DNA of 64,000 nucleotides from Prauserella_A sp040645195. GTDB taxonomy: Bacteria; Actinomycetota; Actinomycetes; Mycobacteriales; Pseudonocardiaceae. Within the stretch, counting starts at the first letter, position 1. Every line of letters begins with the position of its first letter. This document shows positions 1 to 6,529 of this stretch, piece by piece. Made by a program: the position numbers and the translations under genes. The DNA lies in NCBI RefSeq assembly GCF_040645195.1, contig NZ_JBEYXW010000004.1, positions 1 through 64,000 on the forward strand, in the 5' to 3' direction. The notes beneath the pieces were generated by a model. It did no database searches, was not told the DNA's origin, and saw only the letters and a list, made by a program, of their open reading frames with translations.

Positions 1-77
1 GGAGCCATGACGGAGTCATGGTGACTGACGACAACGCGGCGAGGCGCCATCTGGGCACCGCGCAGCCGGTACGCGAT

Positions 78-102
78 GGTTCTCAGACGCGCTCTGAGAA
101 CC
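78..102. repeat. 10-bp perfect inverted repeat
   Basis: Two perfect 10-base arms (78-87 and 93-102) are separated by 5 bases. The element sits just upstream of the hairpin terminator at 110-148, in a stretch without a gene. It could be a first hairpin of a double terminator for a gene lying left of the window, or a regulator site. There is no T-tract after it, so the terminator role would depend on the second hairpin. Confidence 0.5.
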
Positions 103-109
103 GTGACAT

Positions 110-148
110 GACGGGGCGTCCACCTGCGGGTGGGCGCCCCGTCCTTTT
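110..148 (+). terminator. intrinsic terminator
   Basis: A GC-rich stem with arms at 110-124 and 129-143 (one G-T wobble) and a 4-base loop is followed by CTTTT. This is a classical intrinsic terminator. It lies 20 bases before the first gene and probably ends transcription of a gene whose coding region is left of the window. Confidence 0.75.
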
Positions 149-168
149 ATGTCTTTAAGGTGGACCGT

Positions 169-1053
169 ATGCGGGTTCTGGTCGCTGGTGCCAGCGGGTT
201 CCTCGGTAGCGCGCTCGTGCCGCGGCTGCGCGAAGCAGGCCACGAGGTGCGGCGGCTGGTACGCCGCGACACGCGCGCTGCCGAAGAGTACAGCTGGGAC
301 CCGCCGGCGGGCCGGATCGACGAAGGTGCCTTCGACGGAGTCGGCGCCGTGGTCAACCTCTGCGGTGCGCCGCTGGCGCCGGGTCGCTGGAGCGCGGCCC
401 GCAAGCAGCTGCTCATCGACAGCCGGATCGAACCCACCGAGGTGCTTGCCGAGGCCGTTGCCGAACATGGCGTGCCGGTGCTGGTCAACGCCTCGGGCAT
501 CAACTACTACGGCCCCATGGGCGATGCCGAGGTCGACGAGTCCGCCCCCGCCGGAGGCGGTTTCCTCGCCGAGCTGTGCACCGCGTGGGAGGCGGCGACA
601 GCACCCGCCGCGCACGCCGGTGCCCGCGTGGTGCTGCTGCGGACCGCGCCCGTGTTGTCCGGCAAGGGTGGGCTGCTCGGACCGCTCAGGCCACTGTTCC
701 GGCTCGGTCTCGGCGCCCGGTTCGGCGACGGCAGGCAGTACATGCCGTGGATCAGCCTGCCGGACCACCTGGAGGCGGCGCGGTTCGTGCTCGAACACGC
801 CGAGATCTCCGGTGCGGTCAACCTCACCGCACCGCGACCGGTCACCAATGCCGAGTTCGTCCGCTCGCTCGGCCGCGCGATGCATCGGCCTGCGCCGTGG
901 CGGGTACCGGGTATGGCACTGCGCATCGCGCTCGGTGAGGCCGCCGAGGAAATGATCCTCACCGGGCCCCGGGCCGTGCCACATCGGCTCCTCGACGCCG
1001 GCTTCGGCTTCCGCCACCCCGATCTCGACGGCGCACTCGCCGCGGTGCTGTGA
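169..1053 (+). CDS. TIGR01777 family NAD-dependent epimerase/dehydratase
   Basis: This 294-residue protein starts with a Rossmann nucleotide-binding motif (VLVAGASGFLGSALV) and has the shape of the short TIGR01777 family of extended SDR epimerases. It includes the characteristic NASGINYYG segment, where the tyrosine is the likely catalytic residue, and a C-terminal DUF1731-like part ending near LLDAGFGFRHPDL. The ATG at 169 is preferred over the upstream start at 130 because AAGGTGG lies 6 bases before it and the N-terminus then matches the fold. The next gene overlaps it by 4 bases. In mycobacteria the homologue (Rv2216) also lies directly before lipB. Substrate unknown. Confidence 0.85.
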   Translation: MRVLVAGASGFLGSALVPRLREAGHEVRRLVRRDTRAAEEYSWDPPAGRIDEGAFDGVGAVVNLCGAPLAPGRWSAARKQLLIDSRIEPTEVLAEAVAEHGVPVLVNASGINYYGPMGDAEVDESAPAGGGFLAELCTAWEAATAPAAHAGARVVLLRTAPVLSGKGGLLGPLRPLFRLGLGARFGDGRQYMPWISLPDHLEAARFVLEHAEISGAVNLTAPRPVTNAEFVRSLGRAMHRPAPWRVPGMALRIALGEAAEEMILTGPRAVPHRLLDAGFGFRHPDLDGALAAVL

Positions 1054-1679
1054 CCACGCGCCGCACCGTCACGCTGGGTGCGGTTCTGCTGGCCGCGTTC
1101 ATTGCGCTCGGGTTGCTGGTCCGGAGCGGTCCGGACCAGCTGGACGCCTTCCTCGCCACTGCCATGCGCGACGAGGTGCACGAGCCGGCGGGTGTGGTCG
1201 CCGGCGTCGTGAGTGCCGTACTCGGCCCGATCCTGCCGATCGTGCTGGCCGTGGGGCTCGCGGTCGCGGCCGCCGTGACGTGGTGGCGCGGTGATCACGC
1301 GCGGACCGGCGTGCTGCTGCGGGTCCTGGCGCTGCTCGTGGTGTGCCGCGCGACGAGCTGGGCGACCAAGCCGCTCTTCGCGCGGGAGCGGCCACGCGTG
1401 TTCCCCGATTTCGCCTACCCCAGCGGGCATGTCGTCTCGGTGGCGAGCACCGGCTTCGCCATCGTGGTGCTGTGCGCGGTGCTGGCGCCGCATGCCGTCA
1501 CGCTCGCGGCACGGATCGCGGTGGTGGCAACGCTGCTGTGCGCGGCGAGCCGGATCGTGCTGAACGTGCACTGGGTGACCGACACCGTCGGCGGCATACT
1601 CGCGGTGGGCGGCGCCGGGCTACTGGCCGCCGCCGCGCTACGACTCCCGCCTACGCGCGGCGTAGCCTCGTCTGCGTGA
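1050..1679 (+). CDS. PAP2 superfamily phosphatase, membrane-bound
   Basis: This 209-residue membrane protein has about five to six hydrophobic segments. The three phosphatase motifs are complete: K107 with RP at 114-115, PSGH at 124-127, and SR at 167-168 followed by H174 and D178. Members of the family hydrolyse lipid phosphates or pyrophosphates such as phosphatidate or undecaprenyl pyrophosphate at the outer membrane face; which one applies here cannot be read. Its GTG start overlaps the stop of the preceding gene (GTGA), indicating translational coupling, and its stop overlaps the lipB start in the same way. The gene is inserted between the usual TIGR01777-lipB neighbours. Confidence 0.88.
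   Translation: MTTRRTVTLGAVLLAAFIALGLLVRSGPDQLDAFLATAMRDEVHEPAGVVAGVVSAVLGPILPIVLAVGLAVAAAVTWWRGDHARTGVLLRVLALLVVCRATSWATKPLFARERPRVFPDFAYPSGHVVSVASTGFAIVVLCAVLAPHAVTLAARIAVVATLLCAASRIVLNVHWVTDTVGGILAVGGAGLLAAAALRLPPTRGVASSA
1663..1668 (+). promoter_or_regulatory. leaderless -10 of lipB
   Basis: TAGCCT ends 7 bases before the lipB GTG, placing the transcript start at or next to the start codon. It lies inside the end of the PAP2 gene, so lipB could be transcribed separately as well as by read-through. Confidence 0.45.
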
Positions 1680-2425
1680 CTGCCAGAGTGAGTGGGTCCT
1701 GCCGCGCCACCAGCGATGCCGTCGACGTCAGGGAGATCGGGACGATCGACTACGTCCAGGCCTGGGACCTGCAACGCGAGTACGTGGAAGCACGCGCCGA
1801 CGAGCGTGGTCCGGACACGATGCTGCTGCTGGAGCACCCCTCGGTGTACACGGCGGGCAAGCGCACGCAGCCGGAGGACCGGCCAACCGACGGCACACCG
1901 GTGATCGACGTCGACCGGGGTGGCCGGATCACCTGGCACGGGCCGGGCCAGCTGGTGGGGTACCCGATCGTGAAGCTCACGGACCCGATCGATGTCGTGC
2001 ATTACGTGCGGCGCATCGAGGAGGCGCTGATCCGGGTGTGTGAACAGCTGGGCGTGCACACCGGCCGGGTCGAGGGGCGCAGCGGTGTTTGGCTGCCGGC
2101 CGACGACCGCGGCCCCGAACGCAAGATCGCCGCGATCGGCATCCGCGTGCAGCGGGGCGTGACGATGCACGGCTTCGAGCTCAACTGCAACGCCGATCTC
2201 GGCGCGTTCGACAAGATCGTGCCGTGCGGCATCAGCGACGCCGGGGTGACCTCGCTGTCGGCCGAGCTGGATCGCGAGGTCACGGTCGCCGAGGCGCTGC
2301 CGCTGGCCCGCGACGCCGTGCTCGCGGCACTCGACGGGGAGCTCCCGGTGCGCGAGGACCGCTGGCTTCCCCGCCAGGAGGCGCCGAACGCCCCCGGCGT
2401 CACCTTCGCGCTGCAGAACCAGTGA
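1676..2425 (+). CDS. lipB: octanoyl-[acyl-carrier-protein]:protein N-octanoyltransferase
   Basis: LipB moves the octanoyl group from acyl carrier protein to the lipoyl domains of 2-oxoacid dehydrogenases, the first step of endogenous lipoate synthesis in the cytoplasm. The 249-residue product shows the family motif GGRITWHGPGQLVGYP (82-97), the conserved lysine in ERKIAAIGIR (K150) and the catalytic cysteine in PCGISD (C184). The GTG at 1676 is chosen because it overlaps the previous stop and has a -10-like hexamer 7 bases upstream. LipA lies 2.3 kb downstream on the same strand, with three unrelated genes between them. The main substrate subunits are not encoded here, although aceE at 22 kb belongs to the same enzyme system. 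Confidence 0.95.
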   Translation: MTARVSGSCRATSDAVDVREIGTIDYVQAWDLQREYVEARADERGPDTMLLLEHPSVYTAGKRTQPEDRPTDGTPVIDVDRGGRITWHGPGQLVGYPIVKLTDPIDVVHYVRRIEEALIRVCEQLGVHTGRVEGRSGVWLPADDRGPERKIAAIGIRVQRGVTMHGFELNCNADLGAFDKIVPCGISDAGVTSLSAELDREVTVAEALPLARDAVLAALDGELPVREDRWLPRQEAPNAPGVTFALQNQ

Positions 2426-2446
2426 GCGGTCCCTCCACAGTGTGGC

Positions 2447-3382
2447 TCAATCCAGCTGGGGAGCGATCTCCGCCGCGATCAGGTCAAGGTGGTCCAAATC
2501 GGACAGATCGAGCACCTGCAGGTACAACCGGGACACCCCGGTCTGCTCCCGCCAGCGGCCGATCTTGTCGATCACCTCGTTAGGCGAACCGGCGAGGCCG
2601 TTCTCCCGCAGCTCGGACGGGTGCCGCCCGATGGCCTCCGCCCGCCGCGTGAACTCCGCCTCGTCCCGGCCGACGGCAACGACCTGCGCCGTCGAGCGGA
2701 CGATCTCCTTCGGGTCCCGGCCCGCTGCCGTCGCGGCCTCGTCCACCCGCGCGAACTGGGCGACCGCCGAGTCGGGGTCGGCGAAGGGGAGGTTGAACTC
2801 GTCGGCGAAGCGCGCCGCCAGTTCCGGTGTGCGCTTCTTGCCCATCCCGCCGAGGATCACCGGCGGCCGCGGTCGCTGTGCCGGCTTCGGCAACGCGGGC
2901 GAGTCGGTGAGCGTGTAGTGCGTGCCCGAGAAGGAGAACGTCTCGCCCTCCTGCGTCTCCCACAGCCCGGTGATGATCGCCAGCTGCTCGGCGTAGAGGT
3001 CGAAACGCTCCTTCAGCTCCGGCAGCGGGATGCCGTACGCGGTGTGCTCGTCGGCGTACCAGCCGGAGCCCAGTCCGAACTCGACACGGCCGCCGGACAT
3101 CTGGTCCACCTGGGCCACCGAGATCGCCAGCACCGAGGGGTGCCGGAAGGTCGCGGCGGAGACCAGTGTGCCGAGCCGGATGCGCGACGTCTCCCTGGCC
3201 AGCCCGGCCAGCGTGATCCAGGCATCGGTCGGTCCGGGCAGCCCGGACGCCGACCCCATTTTCAGGAAGTGGTCGGACCGGAAGAAGGCGTCGAAACCGT
3301 TGTCCTCGGTCGCTTTGGCGACCCGCAGCAAATCGTCGTAGCTCGCGCCCTGCTGGGGCTCAGTGAAGATCCTCAGTTCCAC
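2447..3382 (-). CDS. LLM class F420-dependent oxidoreductase
   Basis: This luciferase-like (TIM barrel) protein of 311 residues resembles the actinobacterial TIGR03560-type group of presumed F420-dependent oxidoreductases. Visible family features are the N-terminal VELRIFTEP strand, DAFFRSDH, a SAATFRHP stretch, GLGSGWY in mid protein, and PPVILGGMGKKRTPELAARFADEFN. The substrate cannot be predicted. The longer reading frame to 3562 is rejected because it runs back into the tetR gene; the GTG at 3382 is where family similarity starts. It lies 10 bases after the tetR stop and is probably co-transcribed with it, so it is likely under control of that TetR repressor. Confidence 0.85.
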   Translation of the reverse strand: MELRIFTEPQQGASYDDLLRVAKATEDNGFDAFFRSDHFLKMGSASGLPGPTDAWITLAGLARETSRIRLGTLVSAATFRHPSVLAISVAQVDQMSGGRVEFGLGSGWYADEHTAYGIPLPELKERFDLYAEQLAIITGLWETQEGETFSFSGTHYTLTDSPALPKPAQRPRPPVILGGMGKKRTPELAARFADEFNLPFADPDSAVAQFARVDEAATAAGRDPKEIVRSTAQVVAVGRDEAEFTRRAEAIGRHPSELRENGLAGSPNEVIDKIGRWREQTGVSRLYLQVLDLSDLDHLDLIAAEIAPQLD

Positions 3383-3392
3383 GCACAGGAGC

Positions 3393-3995
3393 CTAGTTAC
3401 CCGCACGCACCTGATGCAGCAGGCTAACGATGACCGCTTCGACCTGCGCGCCGACCTCCTGCGGATCGGGTGAGCCCGCGATCTCGGTGGCGGCGCTGGA
3501 CAGGGCCCCGAACAGCAGCCGGGAGGTGACCTCGACCGGTACCGGCACGATCTCGCCGGCATCGATCAGGTCCTGCAAAGCGGAGCGGATCAGGCCGAAG
3601 CTGTAGCGGTCCTCGGCCTCCCGCCACCGCTGCCAGCCCATCACCACCGGCGCCTCGTGGATCGCGATGCGCTGGTACGCCGGATCGAGGCAGCTGGAGA
3701 TGAACGCACGCAAGCCGTTCAGTGCTCGGTCCCACGGTTTCTCCGGACCGCTGAGTATCTTCTCCAGGCGCCCCTTGACCTCGGTTTCCACCGCATCGAA
3801 AGCCGCCTCGAACACCGCCTGCTTGCCAGCGAAGTGGTGGTACAGCGCGCCTTTCGTCACCCTGGCTCGCCGGGCGATCTCCTCGAGTGAGGTTCCTGCG
3901 TAACCGCGTTCGGTGAACAGCAGGACCGCGCTGTCGACGAGGGCCGCCCTGGTGGACTCCGAATAGTCTTCTCGCCTGGACCTCACTGTCGCCAC
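3393..3995 (-). CDS. TetR family transcriptional repressor
   Basis: The 200-residue protein has an N-terminal TetR helix-turn-helix (ALVDSAVLLFTERGY, then TSLEEIARRARVTKGALYHHF) and a longer ligand-binding C-terminal part. The start at GTG 3995 is chosen because TAGAGT lies 7 bases upstream; GTG 3986 is an alternative. It is followed after 10 bases by the LLM oxidoreductase and faces an unknown gene across about 120 bases. That gap carries three copies of a CATACC-N3-GGTATG operator, one on the predicted -35 of tetR itself. Autoregulation and control of both neighbours is the natural inference; the inducer is unknown. Confidence 0.93.
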   Translation of the reverse strand: MATVRSRREDYSESTRAALVDSAVLLFTERGYAGTSLEEIARRARVTKGALYHHFAGKQAVFEAAFDAVETEVKGRLEKILSGPEKPWDRALNGLRAFISSCLDPAYQRIAIHEAPVVMGWQRWREAEDRYSFGLIRSALQDLIDAGEIVPVPVEVTSRLLFGALSSAATEIAGSPDPQEVGAQVEAVIVSLLHQVRAGN

Positions 3996-4002
3996 CCTCA
4001 CA

Positions 4003-4008
4003 ACTCTA
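4003..4008 (-). promoter_or_regulatory. leaderless -10 of tetR
   Basis: On the minus strand TAGAGT ends 7 bases before the GTG at 3995. The -35 region would fall near 4026-4031, inside the first operator copy. Confidence 0.4.
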
Positions 4009-4025
4009 CGCGGGCAACACCTCCA

Positions 4026-4089
4026 CATACCGGTGGTATGTTGTTGGCGTCAGATCCGTACCCGCGGTATGCCGCAAACCTGCGGTATG
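4026..4089. promoter_or_regulatory. three TetR-type operators CATACC-N3-GGTATG
   Basis: Three 15-bp sites lie in the tetR/4118 divergent gap. 4026-4040 is a perfect palindrome, CATACC-GGT-GGTATG. 4057-4071 (CGTACC-CGC-GGTATG) and 4075-4089 (CAAACC-TGC-GGTATG) each carry one mismatch in the left arm and an intact right arm. Centres are 31 and 18 bases apart. The first covers the tetR -35, and the other two cover the expected promoter of the forward gene. The arrangement fits binding of the adjacent TetR protein. Confidence 0.75.
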
Positions 4090-4117
4090 CACCGTGACAC
4101 GGCAAGGGGATCAGGCC

Positions 4118-4657
4118 ATGAGCTGGAACGACTTCTACCGCAGGCGCGACATCATCGAGGACGTGCTGCGGCGGGCACGGCAGGAACCGGACACGCCACT
4201 GCCATTCGCCGACGTCGACGGAGCCGCGGAGACCTTCGGCAGCGAGGAGCACCTGCTGCTCGCACTGCAGTACAAGTGGACACAGGTGCTCAGCGGCCGG
4301 CTGCGCGCCGAGGTCGCGGGTCCGGAGGACGCCGATGGCGTGCCCGGTCGGGGTGAACGCGACCATGTCGACGCGGTGTCGCGTGCCTGGCGAACCGCGG
4401 CCTACGACAATGCGACCCTGCGCTCTGTGCTCGACGCCAACATCGAGCGGTGCCCGGCCCTGCGCGAGGCATACGAGGCCGAGCTGCGGATGCTGGCGGT
4501 CACCGCGGCACTGGCCGAGCCGCACGAGCCGCGCGAGGACGTCACCCGGATCGGCAGCGCATTCGTCTCGCTGCTGCGTGCCCGCACCGCGCGGCCCTCC
4601 GCCCGCAAGGCCAACCCCGTCGGCCGGCTGCTGCACAGGCTCGCACCCACCGCATGA
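4118..4657 (+). CDS. hypothetical protein, probable TetR target
   Basis: I do not recognise the family. The 179-residue product is soluble-looking and rich in charged helices, beginning MSWNDFYRRRD. It has alternating acidic and arginine-rich segments, no membrane span, no signal peptide and no cysteine cluster. The ATG at 4118 is selected over the GTG at 4094 because AAGGGGA lies 7 bases upstream. It is transcribed divergently from the TetR/LLM pair across three operator copies, so it is probably repressed by that regulator and may act with the oxidoreductase. Codon use looks like its neighbours. Confidence 0.75.
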   Translation: MSWNDFYRRRDIIEDVLRRARQEPDTPLPFADVDGAAETFGSEEHLLLALQYKWTQVLSGRLRAEVAGPEDADGVPGRGERDHVDAVSRAWRTAAYDNATLRSVLDANIERCPALREAYEAELRMLAVTAALAEPHEPREDVTRIGSAFVSLLRARTARPSARKANPVGRLLHRLAPTA

Positions 4658-4715
4658 GCTGGTTACCGAGGTCACGCCCGATCCTTCGTGACCTCGTCGC
4701 CGTATCGGCAGGGCG

Positions 4716-4721
4716 TACGCT
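4716..4721 (+). promoter_or_regulatory. leaderless -10 of lipA
   Basis: TACGCT ends 6 bases before the lipA GTG at 4728, and no ribosome binding site is evident, suggesting a leaderless lipA transcript independent of lipB. Confidence 0.5.
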
Positions 4722-4727
4722 GGGGCC

Positions 4728-5735
4728 GTGACTGTCGTGCCGGAGGGTCGGAAGCTGCTGCGCCTGGAGGTTCGCAACAGCCAGACCCCGATCGAGAAGA
4801 AGCCGTCGTGGATCAAGACCCGTGCCCGTATGGGTCCCGAGTTCACGGAACTGAAGGGCCTGGTGCGCCGCGAAGGCCTGCACACCGTCTGCGAGGAAGC
4901 CGGCTGCCCCAACATCTACGAATGCTGGGAAGACCGTGAGGCCACCTTCCTGATCGGCGGTGACCAGTGCACCCGGCGTTGCGACTTCTGCCAGATCGAC
5001 ACCGGTAAGCCCGCCGCGCTCGACCGTGACGAGCCGCGTCGCGTCGCCGAGAGCGTGCAGGCCATGGGCCTGCGCTACTCGACCGTGACCGGCGTCGCCC
5101 GCGACGACCTGCCCGACGGTGGCGCCTGGCTCTACGCCGAGACCGTCCGCCAGATCCACGCTCTCAACCCGGGTACCGGCGTGGAGCTGCTCATCCCCGA
5201 CTTCAACGCCGACCCGGACCAGCTAGCCGAGGTGTTCAGCTCCCGGCCGGAGGTGCTGGCGCACAACGTCGAGACCGTGCCGCGCATCTTCAAGAGCATC
5301 CGGCCCGGGTTCCGCTACGCCCGCTCGCTGGAGGTCATCACCCGCGCCCGCGAAGCCGGGCTGGTCACCAAGTCGAACCTGATCCTGGGCATGGGCGAGA
5401 CGCCGGAGGAGGTCGAGCCCGCCATGCGCGACCTGGTGGACGCCGGGTGCGAGATCCTCACGATCACCCAGTACCTGCGGCCCTCCGTCCGGCACCACCC
5501 GGTGGACCGCTGGGTGCGGCCCGAGGAGTTCGTCGAGCACACGAAAGTGGCCGAGGCGCTCGGCTTCGCCGGTGTCATGGCCGGTCCGCTGGTCCGCTCG
5601 TCCTACCGCGCGGGCAAGCTTTATGCGCAGACGAAGGCGCACCGTGGCGAGCCGCTGCCGGACAACCTCAGCCACCTCGCGGCGGCCTCGCCCGCGGCAC
5701 AGGAGGCCAGCAGCGTGCTGGCGAGGCAGTCCTAG
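4728..5735 (+). CDS. lipA: lipoyl synthase
   Basis: LipA is a radical SAM enzyme that inserts two sulfur atoms into protein-bound octanoyl chains made by LipB. The 335-residue product has both iron-sulfur cluster motifs: C55, C60 and C66 (CEEAGCPNIYEC) for the auxiliary cluster that donates sulfur, and C81, C85 and C88 (CTRRCDFC) for the radical SAM cluster. The C-terminal RSSY motif (VRSSYRAG), whose serine ligates the auxiliary cluster, is present. The GTG start at 4728 has a leaderless-type promoter. Together with lipB it serves pyruvate dehydrogenase (aceE, 22 kb) and related complexes. Confidence 0.97.
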   Translation: MTVVPEGRKLLRLEVRNSQTPIEKKPSWIKTRARMGPEFTELKGLVRREGLHTVCEEAGCPNIYECWEDREATFLIGGDQCTRRCDFCQIDTGKPAALDRDEPRRVAESVQAMGLRYSTVTGVARDDLPDGGAWLYAETVRQIHALNPGTGVELLIPDFNADPDQLAEVFSSRPEVLAHNVETVPRIFKSIRPGFRYARSLEVITRAREAGLVTKSNLILGMGETPEEVEPAMRDLVDAGCEILTITQYLRPSVRHHPVDRWVRPEEFVEHTKVAEALGFAGVMAGPLVRSSYRAGKLYAQTKAHRGEPLPDNLSHLAAASPAAQEASSVLARQS

Positions 5736-5839
5736 AAGTCAGGGAGGATATAGGGGGGAACCCCGAGCACGGCCGGGTACGGGACCGCTATGGTCGACCG
5801 CAATACACGCCGTAGGGGAAGACAGGCAAGGGGAGACGC

Positions 5840-6496
5840 GTGGTCACTGACGTGCTGAACTGGCTGCAAAGCCTGCCGCAACCGGCACTGGTCGGTGCGA
5901 CAGGCCTGCTGGTCCTGCTCGAATGCACGATCGGGCTCGGCTTCATCGCACCCGGCGAGTCCGGGCTGCTGATCGCCGCGACCACGGCCACCACGTTCCC
6001 GCGCTTCATCACCCTCTGGATCGTCGTCACCGTCTGCGCGGCCGTCGGTGACTCGATCGGGTACGCCATCGGCAAGCGCTTCGGTCCTCGACTGCGCGAC
6101 ACCAAGCTCATCCAGCGCTACGGCACCGAGGCATGGGACAAGGCGACCGGGATCCTTCAGCGGCGCGGTGCCTGGGCCGTGTTCTTCGCTCGCTTCCTGC
6201 CGGTGGTGCGCACGCTGACCCCCGCGGCGGCAGGCACCTCCGGCCTGCCGTACCGCAAGTTCCTGCCCGCGGTGGTCGCCGGTGCGGCGAGCTGGTCACT
6301 GCTGCACATCAGCCTCGGGGCCGCACTCGGCGAGGCCGCCAAGCGCGCCGAGGACGTGCTGAGCACCGGGGGCATGATCGTGCTCGCCGTGCTGGCGGTG
6401 GTCGGCCTGTTCTTCTTCATCCGGTACAAGCGCCGCAAGGCACTCGCGCCCGCGCAGCCCGCCGCCGAGGACGAGTCCACCACCTCCCAGGGCTGA
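5840..6496 (+). CDS. DedA family membrane protein
   Basis: This 218-residue integral membrane protein belongs to the DedA/VTT family, whose bacterial members act as lipid flippases or in membrane homeostasis. The family signatures are visible: the early GFIAPGESGLL with its conserved acidic and glycine residues, and FFARFLPVVRTLTPAAAG around residues 115-132, carrying the two essential arginines. The C-terminus is a short basic then acidic cytoplasmic tail after a last membrane span near residue 190. The GTG at 5840 is preceded by AAGGGGAG. It is a single gene between lipA and the convergent acyl-CoA dehydrogenase; the exact lipid substrate cannot be told. Confidence 0.9.
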   Translation: MVTDVLNWLQSLPQPALVGATGLLVLLECTIGLGFIAPGESGLLIAATTATTFPRFITLWIVVTVCAAVGDSIGYAIGKRFGPRLRDTKLIQRYGTEAWDKATGILQRRGAWAVFFARFLPVVRTLTPAAAGTSGLPYRKFLPAVVAGAASWSLLHISLGAALGEAAKRAEDVLSTGGMIVLAVLAVVGLFFFIRYKRRKALAPAQPAAEDESTTSQG

Positions 6497-6529
6497 CGTT
6501 CCCAAGGCTCCCGCTTTATCGGCGCCCTC

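Noticed and set aside
16..1017. 333-codon minus-strand frame
   Set aside because: Antisense to the TIGR01777 gene, which shows clear family motifs.
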